Shown piece by piece: positions 1-7,789 of a stretch of DNA of 64,000 nucleotides. A program made the position numbers and the translations under genes. Every line of letters starts with the position of its first letter. Position 1 is the stretch's first letter. This DNA is from an uncultured Bacteroidales bacterium (GTDB lineage: Bacteria; Bacteroidota; Bacteroidia; Bacteroidales; Paludibacteraceae): NCBI GenBank assembly GCA_902799705.1, contig CADCBP010000012.1, forward strand, positions 62,001 to 126,000. The letters are read 5' to 3'. The notes below the pieces were generated by a model. It ran no database searches. It worked only from the letters and a program-made list of their open reading frames with translations, and was not told the origin of the DNA.

Positions 1-386
1 ACCGCCATCTGGAAGGTCAGCTCCGGGTCAATGATCTGGTCAATGCGCTGCTCGCCTAACTTAGCCAGCCACTGTTTGACAGGCTCGGCTTTCTTGGAGG
101 GAATAGACTGGATGAGACGAAAAATACCTTGTAAATCAGCGGCTTGAACTTTTCTCCGTTTTCCATCAAAAGCTCTCATTTCAACAGGGGTACAAATTGT
201 ACCCCACTTGGAATCTAATTCCGAATCACGTGCGCGCATTTTCTTAATGTATTGCTTGGCATCGGCACTATCCGTCAATACCTGTACTATATCCACAATA
301 GAGAAATAGTACTTTTCTTGCTCGGCATCCCACACGATGCGGACACGCTTCCCCTCAAAGAGTTGTATGGCAAAATTATCGTCCAT
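1..386 (-). CDS. BRO-N domain protein (DinD/antirepressor-like), cut by window edge
   Basis: The reading frame runs from an ATG at 386-384 off the left edge, so about 128 N-terminal residues are visible and the C-terminus is missing. It starts MDDNFAIQLFEGKRVR and contains a YFSIVDIVQVLTDS segment, then a KWGTICTPVEM stretch and an LFRLIQSIPS-like helix followed by KQWLAKLGEQRI. This order matches the BRO N-terminal domain of phage antirepressors and DinD-like DNA-damage proteins, which bind nucleic acid. Its start lies 15 nt from the end of tkt, upstream of nothing else visible. The family is often of phage or mobile origin, but no other phage gene is seen here. The function in this organism is inferred from the fold only. 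Confidence 0.75.
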   Translation of the reverse strand, partial: MDDNFAIQLFEGKRVRIVWDAEQEKYYFSIVDIVQVLTDSADAKQYIKKMRARDSELDSKWGTICTPVEMRAFDGKRRKVQAADLQGIFRLIQSIPSKKAEPVKQWLAKLGEQRIDQIIDPELTFQMA

Positions 387-400
387 ATTTTTCGTTACCT

Positions 401-2387
401 TTATAGCAACTTCTTTACTTGCTCATAGACGTTCTGGGCGGTGAAGCCGAGTTTTTCGTCAAGGACTTTGTACGGAGCGGAGAAGCCGAAGGAGTTGAGT
501 CCCCAGATAGCGCCGTTTTCGCCCACGAGGGATTCGAGAGTGCACGGTAAGCCGGCGGTCATACCGAAACGCTTAACACCTTTCGGGAGGACGGAGTCTT
601 GGTACTCTTTGGATTGCTCGCGGAAGAGACCTTCGCTCGGGACGCTTACAATCTGCAGGCGGATACCCTCTTTACGGAGCAGTTCTGCTCCGGCGAGGAG
701 AGTCGAAACCTCAGATCCTGAAGCCAGGAGAACAACTTGCGGATTCTCGTCTTTGGAAACAATATAGGCACCTTTGCGGAAACCTTCAAGGTTAACATTG
801 GGAACAGGAGCGATGTCCTGACGGCTGAGGATAAGTGCAGTCGGCGTCTCGGTGTTCTCGATAGCACAACGCCATGCGAGAGTGGTCTCCTCGGCATCAG
901 CCGGACGGAGGACAAGCATCGACGGTTTGCCACTATGGTTATGCAGTTTCTCCATGAGACGAATCTGCGCCTCTTGCTCTACCGGCTCGTGGGTCGGTCC
1001 GTCTTCGCCGACGCGGAAGGCGTCGTGGCTCCAGATGAATTTCACCGGCAGTTCCATGAGCGCCGCCATGCGGACAGCAGGTTTCATATAATCGCTGAAG
1101 ACGAAGAACGTGCCGCAGGCAGGGATGATTCCGCCGTGGAGCGCCATTCCTATCATGACGCACGCCATGGTGAGTTCGGACACACCTGCTTGGAGGAACT
1201 GACCGCTGAAATCGCCTTTCTTGAAGGCGTGGGTCTTCGGAGTTGGAGAGGTCGGCAGAGGAAACAATCATATTGCCTACGTTCTCCGCAAGGAAAGAGA
1301 GCACTGTGCCGCTGGCGTTACGGGTAGCGGCACCTGCTTTCTGCTGGATAAGGCTCCAGTCGATGCACGGCGTTTCGCCGGACATGTAGGTCTCGTATTC
1401 GTTGGCAGCGAGCGGGTTTGCTTGTTTCCACTCGTAGTACGCCTCGTATTTCTTATTGCACAGCTCGCGCAACTCGGCTGCGCGGTCGTCGTACAGTTTC
1501 TTCACTTCCGGGAAGATCTGGAACGGATCTTCGGGATTACCGCCAAGATGCTCGATGGTCTTCTCGAACGAAGCACCAGCCTTGCTGAGCGGCGCACCGT
1601 GGGTGGAACATTTGCCTTCCCAGTTAGCTCCTTCGGCTGTCACGCAGCCTTTGCCCATGATTGTATGACCGATGATGAGCGACGGTTCGCCTTTATGGGC
1701 TTTGGCTTTGATGAGGGCTTCGCGGATAGCGTCAGGGTCGTTGCCCGGGATCTCCTGCACGTACCATCCCCAGGCTTTGTATTTGGCTGCCACATCTTCA
1801 GAGGTCACTTCGCCGCAACCCGTAGAGAGTTGGATGGTGTTGGAGTCATAGAACATGACGAGGTTATCGAGTCCGAGGTGTCCTGCCAGGCGGCCTGCGC
1901 CCTGCGAGATCTCTTCCTGCACACCGCCATCGGAGATGAAGGCATAAATGGTCGGGTTATGGATCTCGCCATAGCGCTGGTTGAACCATTTCGCCGCGAT
2001 GGCTGCTCCGACAGCGAAGGTGTGTCCCTGACCAAGCGGACCGGAGGTGTTCTCAATCATTCGCTCTATCTCGCGTTCGGGGTGACCTGGAGTCACCGAC
2101 CCCCACTGACGGAGGTTCTTAAGATCTTCAAGAGTAAACTTACCTGCCAGACAGAGTTGTCCGTAGAGCATCGGAGCCATGTGTCCCGGATCCAAGAAGA
2201 AACGGTCACGTGCTTCCCAACCCGGGTTCTCCGGATCGTACTCGAGAAACTCGCTAAAGAGGACGTTGATGAAGTCTGCGCCGCCCATCGCTCCGCCCGG
2301 GTGACCACTCTTAGCTTTCTCTACTGCTGCTGCAGCCAGGATACGGATGTTATCCGCTGCACGATTCAAAAGTTGTGTCTTGTTCAT
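401..2387 (-). pseudogene. tkt: Transketolase, split by a frameshift near 1237
   Basis: Transketolase moves two-carbon ketol units between sugar phosphates (non-oxidative pentose phosphate pathway), using thiamine diphosphate. The N-terminal frame (from ATG 2387) carries SGHPGG near residue 27 and SDGGVQEE near residue 146, typical of the TPP domain. It then reads SSADLSNSE and goes out of frame at about 1237-1238. The C-terminal frame resumes at KTHAFKKGDFSGQFLQAG and carries the SHDAFRVGEDGPTHEP motif and the C-terminal LPCTLESLVGENG region, ending at 401. Joined, the protein is about 662 residues, the normal family length. Loss of two bases (or gain of one) between SNS and KTHAF explains the break. 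No other transketolase is visible in the window, so a consensus error is as likely as a dead gene. Confidence 0.9.
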
Positions 2388-2409
2388 GATAACTGTTTTT
2401 TATATTGTT

Positions 2410-3129
2410 TTAAAATTTCCATCCTAAGTGGTAACTTGCCCCCCACCCCAAATTACTTCGGTGTCCGAATCCGGGAATGTAAATCGGTCCCATCTGCGCA
2501 GCGGTGAGTCCTGCCGGCTCGCGGGTGAAGAGGATCTTAAACCGTCCCTGCCACCCCATATAAAACGCGGTATTTTTCACTTGAGCAATCTCCACCTGAC
2601 AACCTGCCACAATTTCTCCCCAACAATCTACCTTGCGCGGTTGGAAACATGTTCCGATACGCAGACCCACTAACAGCGCGTGCGGTGAGCCCGGGTTACG
2701 CTTAAGCGGGTTGATGTCTGCGCCCGCGCGAAAGAAACCGCCATGCGAGTTATAGTATATACTGTCGCCCTGTTGTGTCTGTCCGCCGGAATAACCGACC
2801 TCAAACGTCGGGTAGAATCGGTTCGCTAGTCGCACGTTCACCGCCACTTCGTAGTGCTGGATCTTCCATCCATTCAATCCGCTCATGAGCAGCGGCGAGA
2901 GGATGTCCAGTTTGACAATCGTTCCCTGATAGATCTGTTTGCGCTCTTTCCGTTCGATGGTCAACTCCGCGGTATCTTCCTGCGCGACGATCGTATCCAT
3001 GATCACCACTATATTCGTATCCACCGGCAACACCGCCGTGTCGGCCGTCTGGATGACCGCCTGTTGCGCATAAGCCGCCCCGCTGAGCAGCAATGCGAGA
3101 AGAATATTACATAAGCGTCTTCGCTTCAT
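2410..3129 (-). CDS. DUF6048 family envelope protein
   Basis: A 239-residue protein with an N-terminal signal peptide (basic MKRRR, hydrophobic core, likely cleavage after AYA near residue 21). After a low-complexity Thr/Val/Asp segment comes a beta-rich body with repeated aromatic/Gly patterns (FEVGYSGG, FRAGADIN, YHLGWKF at the C-terminus). This matches the Bacteroidota-only DUF6048 family, thought to be outer-membrane or periplasmic; no enzymatic function is known. It overlaps the preceding gene by 23 bp (3107-3129) and ends 22 bp before tkt, so the three genes may be co-transcribed from the promoter at 3665-3696. The family call rests on recognition of the pattern, not on a search. Confidence 0.7.
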   Translation of the reverse strand: MKRRRLCNILLALLLSGAAYAQQAVIQTADTAVLPVDTNIVVIMDTIVAQEDTAELTIERKERKQIYQGTIVKLDILSPLLMSGLNGWKIQHYEVAVNVRLANRFYPTFEVGYSGGQTQQGDSIYYNSHGGFFRAGADINPLKRNPGSPHALLVGLRIGTCFQPRKVDCWGEIVAGCQVEIAQVKNTAFYMGWQGRFKILFTREPAGLTAAQMGPIYIPGFGHRSNLGWGASYHLGWKF

Positions 3130-3643
3130 TCTTCAGTTCCTCCAGCGCCTTCTCGACCGGAGTCGTTCCGTTCGATGAATAAGCCTTAAGCATGGTGGTG
3201 GCAAACACCTGCGCATTCGCGTCGGGCGGCAACTGCGCACTCATCGCAATGATGAAAGTCGCCATCTGGTCGCGTGCGTTGATAATGAGATCCCACACCT
3301 CGTCACTCACGTACACCTGCTGGCTCTGGTTATGGTCATATTCCGCCCGCAGGGTCTGTAACAGATACTGCTGCAACTGCGGCACGGACCAAGTTACCAA
3401 CGCCGTGGGTTCGTTGGTCTTCAACTCCATGAGCATGTGTACAGGCGTTGTACGCTCTAGCAGCAATGCCAGACGTTCATACGCGCGCAGACGTATCGGC
3501 GAGATCGTCTTCTGACTCTCGCGTTTCAACTCCCACTGGCGCTTTTTTTCTTCATTACGGAAAGAGGAGTACTGGATTAACCAGAACCCGAAGATCATCA
3601 CTATGATGATCAGAATTATCAACAATATAACCGTCGTATTCAT
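3107..3643 (-). CDS. Bacteroidota membrane-anchored protein (DUF7935-like)
   Basis: The protein has one N-terminal transmembrane helix made almost only of Ile, Leu and Val (residues 4-24 from the chosen start), then a charged stretch (RNEEKKRQWELKRESQ) and a soluble helical domain with RLRAYERLALLLER and a C-terminal ALEELKNEAKTLM helix. I place the start at ATG 3643, because it immediately precedes the membrane helix and lies about 17 nt downstream of the expected transcription start. An in-frame codon further up would add only eight unconserved residues. The layout fits a widespread Bacteroidota family with no known function. Stop and start overlap by 23 bp with the DUF6048 gene, indicating coupled expression. 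Confidence 0.65.
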   Translation of the reverse strand: MNTTVILLIILIIIVMIFGFWLIQYSSFRNEEKKRQWELKRESQKTISPIRLRAYERLALLLERTTPVHMLMELKTNEPTALVTWSVPQLQQYLLQTLRAEYDHNQSQQVYVSDEVWDLIINARDQMATFIIAMSAQLPPDANAQVFATTMLKAYSSNGTTPVEKALEELKNEAKTLM

Positions 3644-3664
3644 AGCACACACATAATTCGGCTG

Positions 3665-3696
3665 CAAATTTACGACTTTTTTTTGAATTATGCAAG
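3665..3696 (-). promoter_or_regulatory. Promoter of the DUF7935-like/DUF6048 genes
   Basis: On the minus strand CTTG (3696-3693) is followed after exactly 20 nt by TAAATTTG (3672-3665), preceded by G. This is the Bacteroidota sigma-70 (-33/-7) pattern. The start codon at 3643 follows closely. Confidence 0.75.
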
Positions 3697-3742
3697 AATT
3701 TAAGAATTTTTCTTAAATTAATCTATTTGCTTTGTCCATTTT

Positions 3743-3863
3743 GCCGATTACTAATCGGCGTCCTTTGTTCATTAGCCCGGAATTTTATTCCGGTTACGTC
3801 GTTCATTATGCGGAATGCCATTCCGCTCTTATTTCGTTTCCTGCTCCGCGTAATAGCGCGGAG
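3743..3863. repeat. Array of four short palindromes, about 34-bp period
   Basis: Four perfect hairpins lie at 3743-3759 (8-bp arms, 1-nt centre), 3777-3793 (7-bp arms, 3-nt loop), 3810-3826 (7-bp arms, 3-nt loop) and 3844-3863 (7-bp arms, 6-nt loop). Their starts are 34, 33 and 34 bp apart. The arms differ from unit to unit but are always complementary. The 16-17 nt spacers are related to each other (two contain GTTCATTA). No credible gene covers this stretch. A similar array with different spacers is at 39288-39373. Confidence 0.8.
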
Positions 3864-3910
3864 TTCCTGTAGTGGTTTTGCTTCCTCTCCACGGGGTTTC
3901 CACCTTGTCC

Positions 3911-3960
3911 CAAAGGGTGATCAATGGGTGCTGAAAGGGTGATCAAAGGCTGCTCAGCCC
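3911..3960. repeat. Tandem GGGTGATCA-type intergenic repeat
   Basis: Three to four imperfect 12-13 bp units of the form GGGTG(A/C)T(C/G)AAAG follow each other. Related tracts with the same leading pyrimidine segment (CCACCT...CCC) occur at 32690-32797 and 44405-44455, all between genes. No coding potential is seen. Confidence 0.6.
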
Positions 3961-3993
3961 GAGATCACCCAGACGTCATTCCAATATGCAAAC

Positions 3994-4017
3994 AACGGCG
4001 ACATCTCTGCCGCCGTT
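3994..4017 (-). terminator. Probable terminator of the secreted protein gene at 4055
   Basis: The 7-bp arms AACGGCG (3994-4000) and CGCCGTT (4011-4017) enclose a 10-nt loop, 38 nt beyond the stop codon. On the minus strand it is followed by GTTTG, so the U-tract is weak. Confidence 0.5.
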
Positions 4018-4054
4018 CCCCTTTCTTCTATTTCAAGTTAATCTGATTGCCCCC

Positions 4055-5452
4055 TCACTTCAATTCATGCCCATTCGGGGAATACGTTTTTTCTCCACAC
4101 TCAATAAAAAATTGTCCGTCACGAAGCATCTTTACGCATTGTCCTTTGTCGCTTTGCACATTGTCTTTTAATCCCTCGGGTTCACCCGAAAGCGTCTCAA
4201 AAGAACCCATCTCTTCGTCAATAACATCCGTTCCGTTCAAACTCTGTCGCGTAAAATAATATGTTGTGTTAGCTGAAAGCCCTGTAATCGTGAACGAGTA
4301 ATACTCTGCAAAATGAGTCGGCTCTTCTTCATCTTCCTCGTAAAGCACAGGCATATGCGCAGGGGCATGGTTGCCAGCCAAGTCAATACCAGTGAGATGT
4401 CCGTTTGCGTCAAACGTGAGCGTCATATAGCGTTGGGTGTGCTCTTCATCTAAATACAGCGTCCACACATATCCCGTTGCAGAAAAATTCTGCACCCAGG
4501 ACACTTGTACATTGTCCAAACCGCTCACCACAGGCGGCTCAATAGATACAATGCTGCCAAACAGTTTCCATCCCTCGGCTTGCTGATAAGCGGCAACACT
4601 CTGCATAGGGACACGCAATACGGATTCATTTATATAAGAAGAAGTGCCCAACGTCAATTCTGGAGGCGTTTTCGTACGACATGTTACATTAATTGGTTTT
4701 TTCCTTGCCCAAATCTGCCAACTCATTTGTTGCACTTGATTTCCCAATACTAATTCTTCAAGGTTACTGCTGTGTATAGCTCCATCAGCAAATATACGGA
4801 CGCTATCTTGAAATACAACACGTCTAATAGAATGAGAATTGATTGCAAAATCTTCGAGTTCTTTTAAAGAAAGAGGCAATGTCAAATCCTGCAAATATTG
4901 GCAAGATTCTATTGCTCCCTCAGTTATCAAAAGTGGTCCTTCCGGTACAATAAATACTGAATCTGCTTTATAAGGAGGGTAGAATAGCAATTTCTTCATA
5001 TCTTTGGAGTACACGACGTTATCCTTAACGGTAAGATATGGATTTGCAGGAGCAATCACTACTTGCTCCAATGAAGTGCCATTATTAAGTGCTTCCGGGT
5101 CTATATTCATAATCGTTGAAGGAAGTATAACCTTTTTTAGTGTAGATAAATTTGCAAAAGCGTAAAGACAAACACTAACTACGGGATATGATTGTCCATT
5201 GTAGGTTACTTGTGCTGGCACACGAATACTATCTCCTGTAAATTCAGGATAATTAATTGTAGAAGGTGTATAACCATAATCTCCCCATGCAAATTCATGT
5301 ACGACTAACACCGTTGTGGAGTCTATTTTATTAAACTTGTACGCGAGTTCCAGACCATCCTCGTTGGCTACTTTGAAATCATAATCAAATACATGAGCCT
5401 GCATACTAACCGTGCAAGCAAGAATGATAAAAAGAAAGATAGATTTTTTCAT
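4055..5452 (-). CDS. Secreted BspA-like leucine-rich repeat protein
   Basis: A 465-residue protein. The start is ATG 5452, which gives a standard signal peptide (MKKSIFLFIILACTVSMQA); an upstream in-frame codon would add ten residues in front of it. Residues 60-300 hold degenerate LRR_5-type repeats (LPSTIMNIDPEAL, LPLSLKELEDFA). A fibronectin-like segment with ATGYVWTLYLDEE and LSANTTYYF follows. The C-terminus ends MLRDGQFFIECGEKTYSPNGHELK-type, the same tail pattern (DGQ-hydrophobic-G-K-Y-G-K) as the LRR proteins at 10651 and 15236, possibly a surface-sorting or anchoring tail. Structured element A ends about 22 nt upstream of the start codon, so this gene may be read through from the DUF4160/DUF2442 operon. 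Ligand unknown. Confidence 0.75.
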   Translation of the reverse strand: MKKSIFLFIILACTVSMQAHVFDYDFKVANEDGLELAYKFNKIDSTTVLVVHEFAWGDYGYTPSTINYPEFTGDSIRVPAQVTYNGQSYPVVSVCLYAFANLSTLKKVILPSTIMNIDPEALNNGTSLEQVVIAPANPYLTVKDNVVYSKDMKKLLFYPPYKADSVFIVPEGPLLITEGAIESCQYLQDLTLPLSLKELEDFAINSHSIRRVVFQDSVRIFADGAIHSSNLEELVLGNQVQQMSWQIWARKKPINVTCRTKTPPELTLGTSSYINESVLRVPMQSVAAYQQAEGWKLFGSIVSIEPPVVSGLDNVQVSWVQNFSATGYVWTLYLDEEHTQRYMTLTFDANGHLTGIDLAGNHAPAHMPVLYEEDEEEPTHFAEYYSFTITGLSANTTYYFTRQSLNGTDVIDEEMGSFETLSGEPEGLKDNVQSDKGQCVKMLRDGQFFIECGEKTYSPNGHELK

Positions 5453-5473
5453 TATAATTAAATATTTAACTGT

Positions 5474-5720
5474 TATACACAAAAAATGGACGTTCCTTAT
5501 CCCCTTCGAGGCTGTAGGAAATGCCCATTAAGTCGATAAGTCGCGCCCATATACTATGGACGCTTGCTGACTTATTTTGACTTAATCCTGAAACTTCCTA
5601 CATTTCGAAGGGCCAAATAAATCGCAAACGCGAAATACTATGTAGCGCATACCTGCGCTTGTCCTTGCTGTTTCCGTCGGCAAGCAACGTCCTTGCTTTT
5701 TTACGCTGTCAAGGCCAGCG
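5474..5720 (-). ncRNA. Structured element A: pseudoknot plus multi-helix hairpin
   Basis: Read on the minus strand, a 5' H-type pseudoknot (5720-5689) has stem 1 CGCTG/CAGCG and stem 2 CCTTG/CAAGG with an A-rich loop TAAAAAAG. Small hairpins follow, one of them AGCGCA/TGCGCT at 5657-5642. Then comes a long hairpin (5612-5502) of five helices: CCCTTCGA/TCGAAGGG, TGTAGGAA/TTCCTACA, TTAAGTC/GACTTAA, TAAGTC/GACTTA and GCGTCCAT/ATGGGCGC. The element ends with a T-run and GTGTATA (5486-5474). Element B has the same order with different bases in the helices but the same unpaired loops, so structure rather than sequence is kept. It sits 6 nt beyond the DUF2442 stop. Whether it acts as RNA or as a folded DNA recombination site cannot be told from sequence. 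Confidence 0.65.
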
Positions 5721-5726
5721 ATAGTT

Positions 5727-5975
5727 TTACACAACTACGCCATATTCATATATAGCATCGCTCGGGAGATCAATTTGATCATTCCAATAAATGCACGTAC
5801 GACTTGTATCCAATTGTGCATTTTCAAACAATCCGTGCTCCGTTTTTAAGTCACGGAAAGCCGGTAACGCAGCAATATCTTCAGCTACATCATAACGAAC
5901 CTTTCGCCCGTCATCAAAAGAGACGAGCAACTGAAAATCCTTAAGAGGCTGATATGACTTAATTCTCGGTATCAT
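5727..5975 (-). CDS. DUF2442 domain protein
   Basis: An 82-residue protein typical of DUF2442: it opens with the IKSYQPLKDFQLLVSFDDGRKVRYDV beta-hairpin region and has a central helix (AALPAFRDL) and a final strand ending in IDLPSDAIYEYG. DUF2442 proteins are usually encoded next to a DUF4160 protein. The pair is suspected to be a toxin-antitoxin-like unit, but the activity is not established. The gene follows DUF4160 by 6 nt on the same strand and must share its promoter. Its stop is followed directly by structured element A. Confidence 0.85.
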   Translation of the reverse strand: MIPRIKSYQPLKDFQLLVSFDDGRKVRYDVAEDIAALPAFRDLKTEHGLFENAQLDTSRTCIYWNDQIDLPSDAIYEYGVVV

Positions 5976-5981
5976 ATATTG

Positions 5982-6200
5982 TTAATCCTTTAAAGGTGGC
6001 AATTTAACAATTTTTTGTGTATTCCACATTTCTTGTAGTTCACTCTTATGTTGTGTCAGCCATTCTTTAATCATCTTTTGGGCACGGTTAGGCATATCGC
6101 CTTCTGTCATCTCCAGCGTGTTGATATCAAATACACCTACATAATCATCGTAAAGCGCGTGAATATGCGCTGGTTCGTGTTCTTTCGGTTTAAAGAACAT
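5982..6200 (-). CDS. DUF4160 domain protein (N-terminus probably longer)
   Basis: Starting at the first ATG (6200) the protein has 72 residues. It contains KEHEPAHIHALYDDYVGVFDI and a C-terminal WLTQHKSELQEMW helix, as in DUF4160. Family members normally begin about 13 residues earlier with a PEISRFYGIIIKM-like strand. That segment is present in frame here as PEVSRFYGIIIKM, but its first codon is ATA (6239-6237), and no ATG, GTG or TTG exists between it and the promoter. Either an unusual start is used or the original ATG has mutated. The gene forms an operon with DUF2442. Confidence 0.8.
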   Translation of the reverse strand: MFFKPKEHEPAHIHALYDDYVGVFDINTLEMTEGDMPNRAQKMIKEWLTQHKSELQEMWNTQKIVKLPPLKD

Positions 6201-6267
6201 CTTAATGATGATTCCGTAAAATCTACTTACTTCCGGTATAATAGTTCGTTGTTTTGATTTTGCGCTG

Positions 6268-6299
6268 CAAAATTACGCATAATTTTTGACATATGCAAA
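6268..6299 (-). promoter_or_regulatory. Promoter of the DUF4160/DUF2442 pair
   Basis: Minus strand TTTG (6299-6296), 20 nt, then TAATTTTG (6275-6268). The expected transcript begins near 6264, upstream of the family-conserved N-terminal codons of DUF4160. Confidence 0.8.
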
Positions 6300-6338
6300 T
6301 ATATCGTCTATTTTTATACTCTTTTCTGCTTAATAACA

Positions 6339-6363
6339 CAAAAAGCGCAGCCTAAGCCGCGCT
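6339..6363 (-). terminator. serS terminator
   Basis: On the minus strand an 8-bp stem (6363-6356 with 6351-6344, one G-U pair) and a TTAG loop are followed by TTTTTG. It lies 26 nt past the serS stop codon. Confidence 0.8.
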
Positions 6364-6388
6364 AATTGTTCAATCATTCCGCAAGTTC

Positions 6389-7756
6389 TTATCGGATCAT
6401 ATCATCGCCGAAGAAGGGTTGCAGAGCCTTCGGGATGCGGATTCCTTCCTCGCATTGGTTGTTCTCCAGGAGCGCAGCCACGATGCGCGGGAGGGCAAGC
6501 GCAGAGCCGTTGAGCGTGTGGCAGAGTTGCACTTTCTTATCCTCCGCACGACGGTAACGGCACTTGAGGCGGTTCGCCTGATAGGTGTCGAAATTAGAGG
6601 TCGAAGAAACCTCCAGCCAGCGGTGTTGCGCCTCTGAATATACCTCAAAGTCATAGCAGAGGGCTGCCGTAAAGGACATGTCGCCACCGGAGAGACGGAG
6701 AATACGATACGGGAGTTCGAGTTTCTTGAGCAGTCCTTCTACATGCGCCAACATCTCTTTATGCGAAGCATCGGAATGTTCCGGTGTATCAATACGTACA
6801 ATCTCGATCTTTGAGAACTCATGCAGACGGTTCAGACCGCGTACATCCTTACCGTACGAACCTGCCTCGCGACGGAAACACTCCGTGTAAGCACAGTTCT
6901 TAATCGGCAGTTTGTCCTCGTCGATGATGACGTCGCGATAGATATTCGTCACCGGCACCTCTGCCGTTGGAATGAGATAGAGGTCATCCACTTCGCAGTG
7001 GTACATCTGTCCCTCTTTGTCCGGCAGCTGACCTGTTCCGTAACCCGACGCAGTGTTGACCACCGTCGGCGGCATAATCTCCGTATAACCGGCCTTGTTG
7101 GCTTCCGAGAGGAAGAAATTGATGAGTGCGCGTTGCAGACGGGCACCCTGACCGATATATACCGGGAATCCTGCACCCGAAATCTTCACACCGAGGTCGA
7201 AGTCGATGAGGTTGTATTTCTTCGCGAGTTCCCAGTGCGGCAGTTTCTCGCTCTGTGCGATACGCTCAGCGGCAATCTTCTCGTCCGTCTCGCCATCCCA
7301 ATTACGCAGCGCTATAGCGCCGTCTTTGGTAATGGCATCTATCATCGGTTGGTTAGGCCAGTTACCGATGGTAACAGCGAGGTTATCTTCCGCGCTCGCA
7401 CCTTCCGGCACGATATCATACGGGACATTGGGGATGGTGAGCAGCAGTTTGGTTTGCGCCTCTTCTGCCTCACTCATCTTCGCGTCGAATTCCGCTATCT
7501 GCGTTTTGAGTGCACCTGTCTGCGCTTTTGCAGTCTCTGCCTCATCGCGTTTACCTTGCGCCATGAGGGCGCCGATGGATTTGCTGATCTGGTTCATCTG
7601 CGCAGCGGCCGCATCTTTGGCTTGCTGCGCGGACTTGCGCTCCCCATCCAGACGAAGCACCTCGTCTATCGCCTCAACGGCTCCAGCGAAGTGCTTCTTT
7701 TGTAAACCGGCAATTACTTTTGCCTTGTCGTCGTAAATCTGTTTAAGTGTAAGCAT
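6389..7756 (-). CDS. serS: Seryl-tRNA synthetase
   Basis: Charges tRNA-Ser (and tRNA-Sec where present) with serine in the cytoplasm. The 455-residue protein has the N-terminal antiparallel coiled-coil arm (residues about 30-115, rich in Ala, Lys, Gln and Glu) that grips the long variable arm of tRNA-Ser. The class II core includes motif 2 (CFRREAGSYGKDVRGLNRLHEFSK) and motif 3 (NGSALALPRIVAALLENNQ). It is about 25-30 residues longer than the commonest form, mainly within the arm and the linker. The start MLTLKQIYDDKAKV is the usual one for the family. It is separated from rpmA by a 33-bp pyrimidine-rich spacer of the ACTTTCAACTTT type. Confidence 0.97.
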   Translation of the reverse strand: MLTLKQIYDDKAKVIAGLQKKHFAGAVEAIDEVLRLDGERKSAQQAKDAAAAQMNQISKSIGALMAQGKRDEAETAKAQTGALKTQIAEFDAKMSEAEEAQTKLLLTIPNVPYDIVPEGASAEDNLAVTIGNWPNQPMIDAITKDGAIALRNWDGETDEKIAAERIAQSEKLPHWELAKKYNLIDFDLGVKISGAGFPVYIGQGARLQRALINFFLSEANKAGYTEIMPPTVVNTASGYGTGQLPDKEGQMYHCEVDDLYLIPTAEVPVTNIYRDVIIDEDKLPIKNCAYTECFRREAGSYGKDVRGLNRLHEFSKIEIVRIDTPEHSDASHKEMLAHVEGLLKKLELPYRILRLSGGDMSFTAALCYDFEVYSEAQHRWLEVSSTSNFDTYQANRLKCRYRRAEDKKVQLCHTLNGSALALPRIVAALLENNQCEEGIRIPKALQPFFGDDMIR

Positions 7757-7789
7757 TAACTTTCAACTTTAAACTTTTAACGTTCAACT

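Noticed and set aside
1221-2507. Open frame antisense to transketolase (428 codons)
   Set aside because: Shadow of tkt; no promoter and no recognisable domain.
3727-3942. 71-codon frame over the palindrome array
   Set aside because: It is generated by the palindromes and repeats; no coding-like composition.
5474-5720. Integron attC site
   Set aside because: Folded-site logic is similar, but no GTTRRRY/RYYYAAC boxes were found and no integrase is visible; kept only as an analogy.
5689-5720. Simple rho-independent terminator for a plus-strand gene
   Set aside because: A GCAAG/CTTGC stem with T-run exists here on the plus strand, but no plus-strand gene ends nearby, and the conserved pairing with element B favours the pseudoknot reading.
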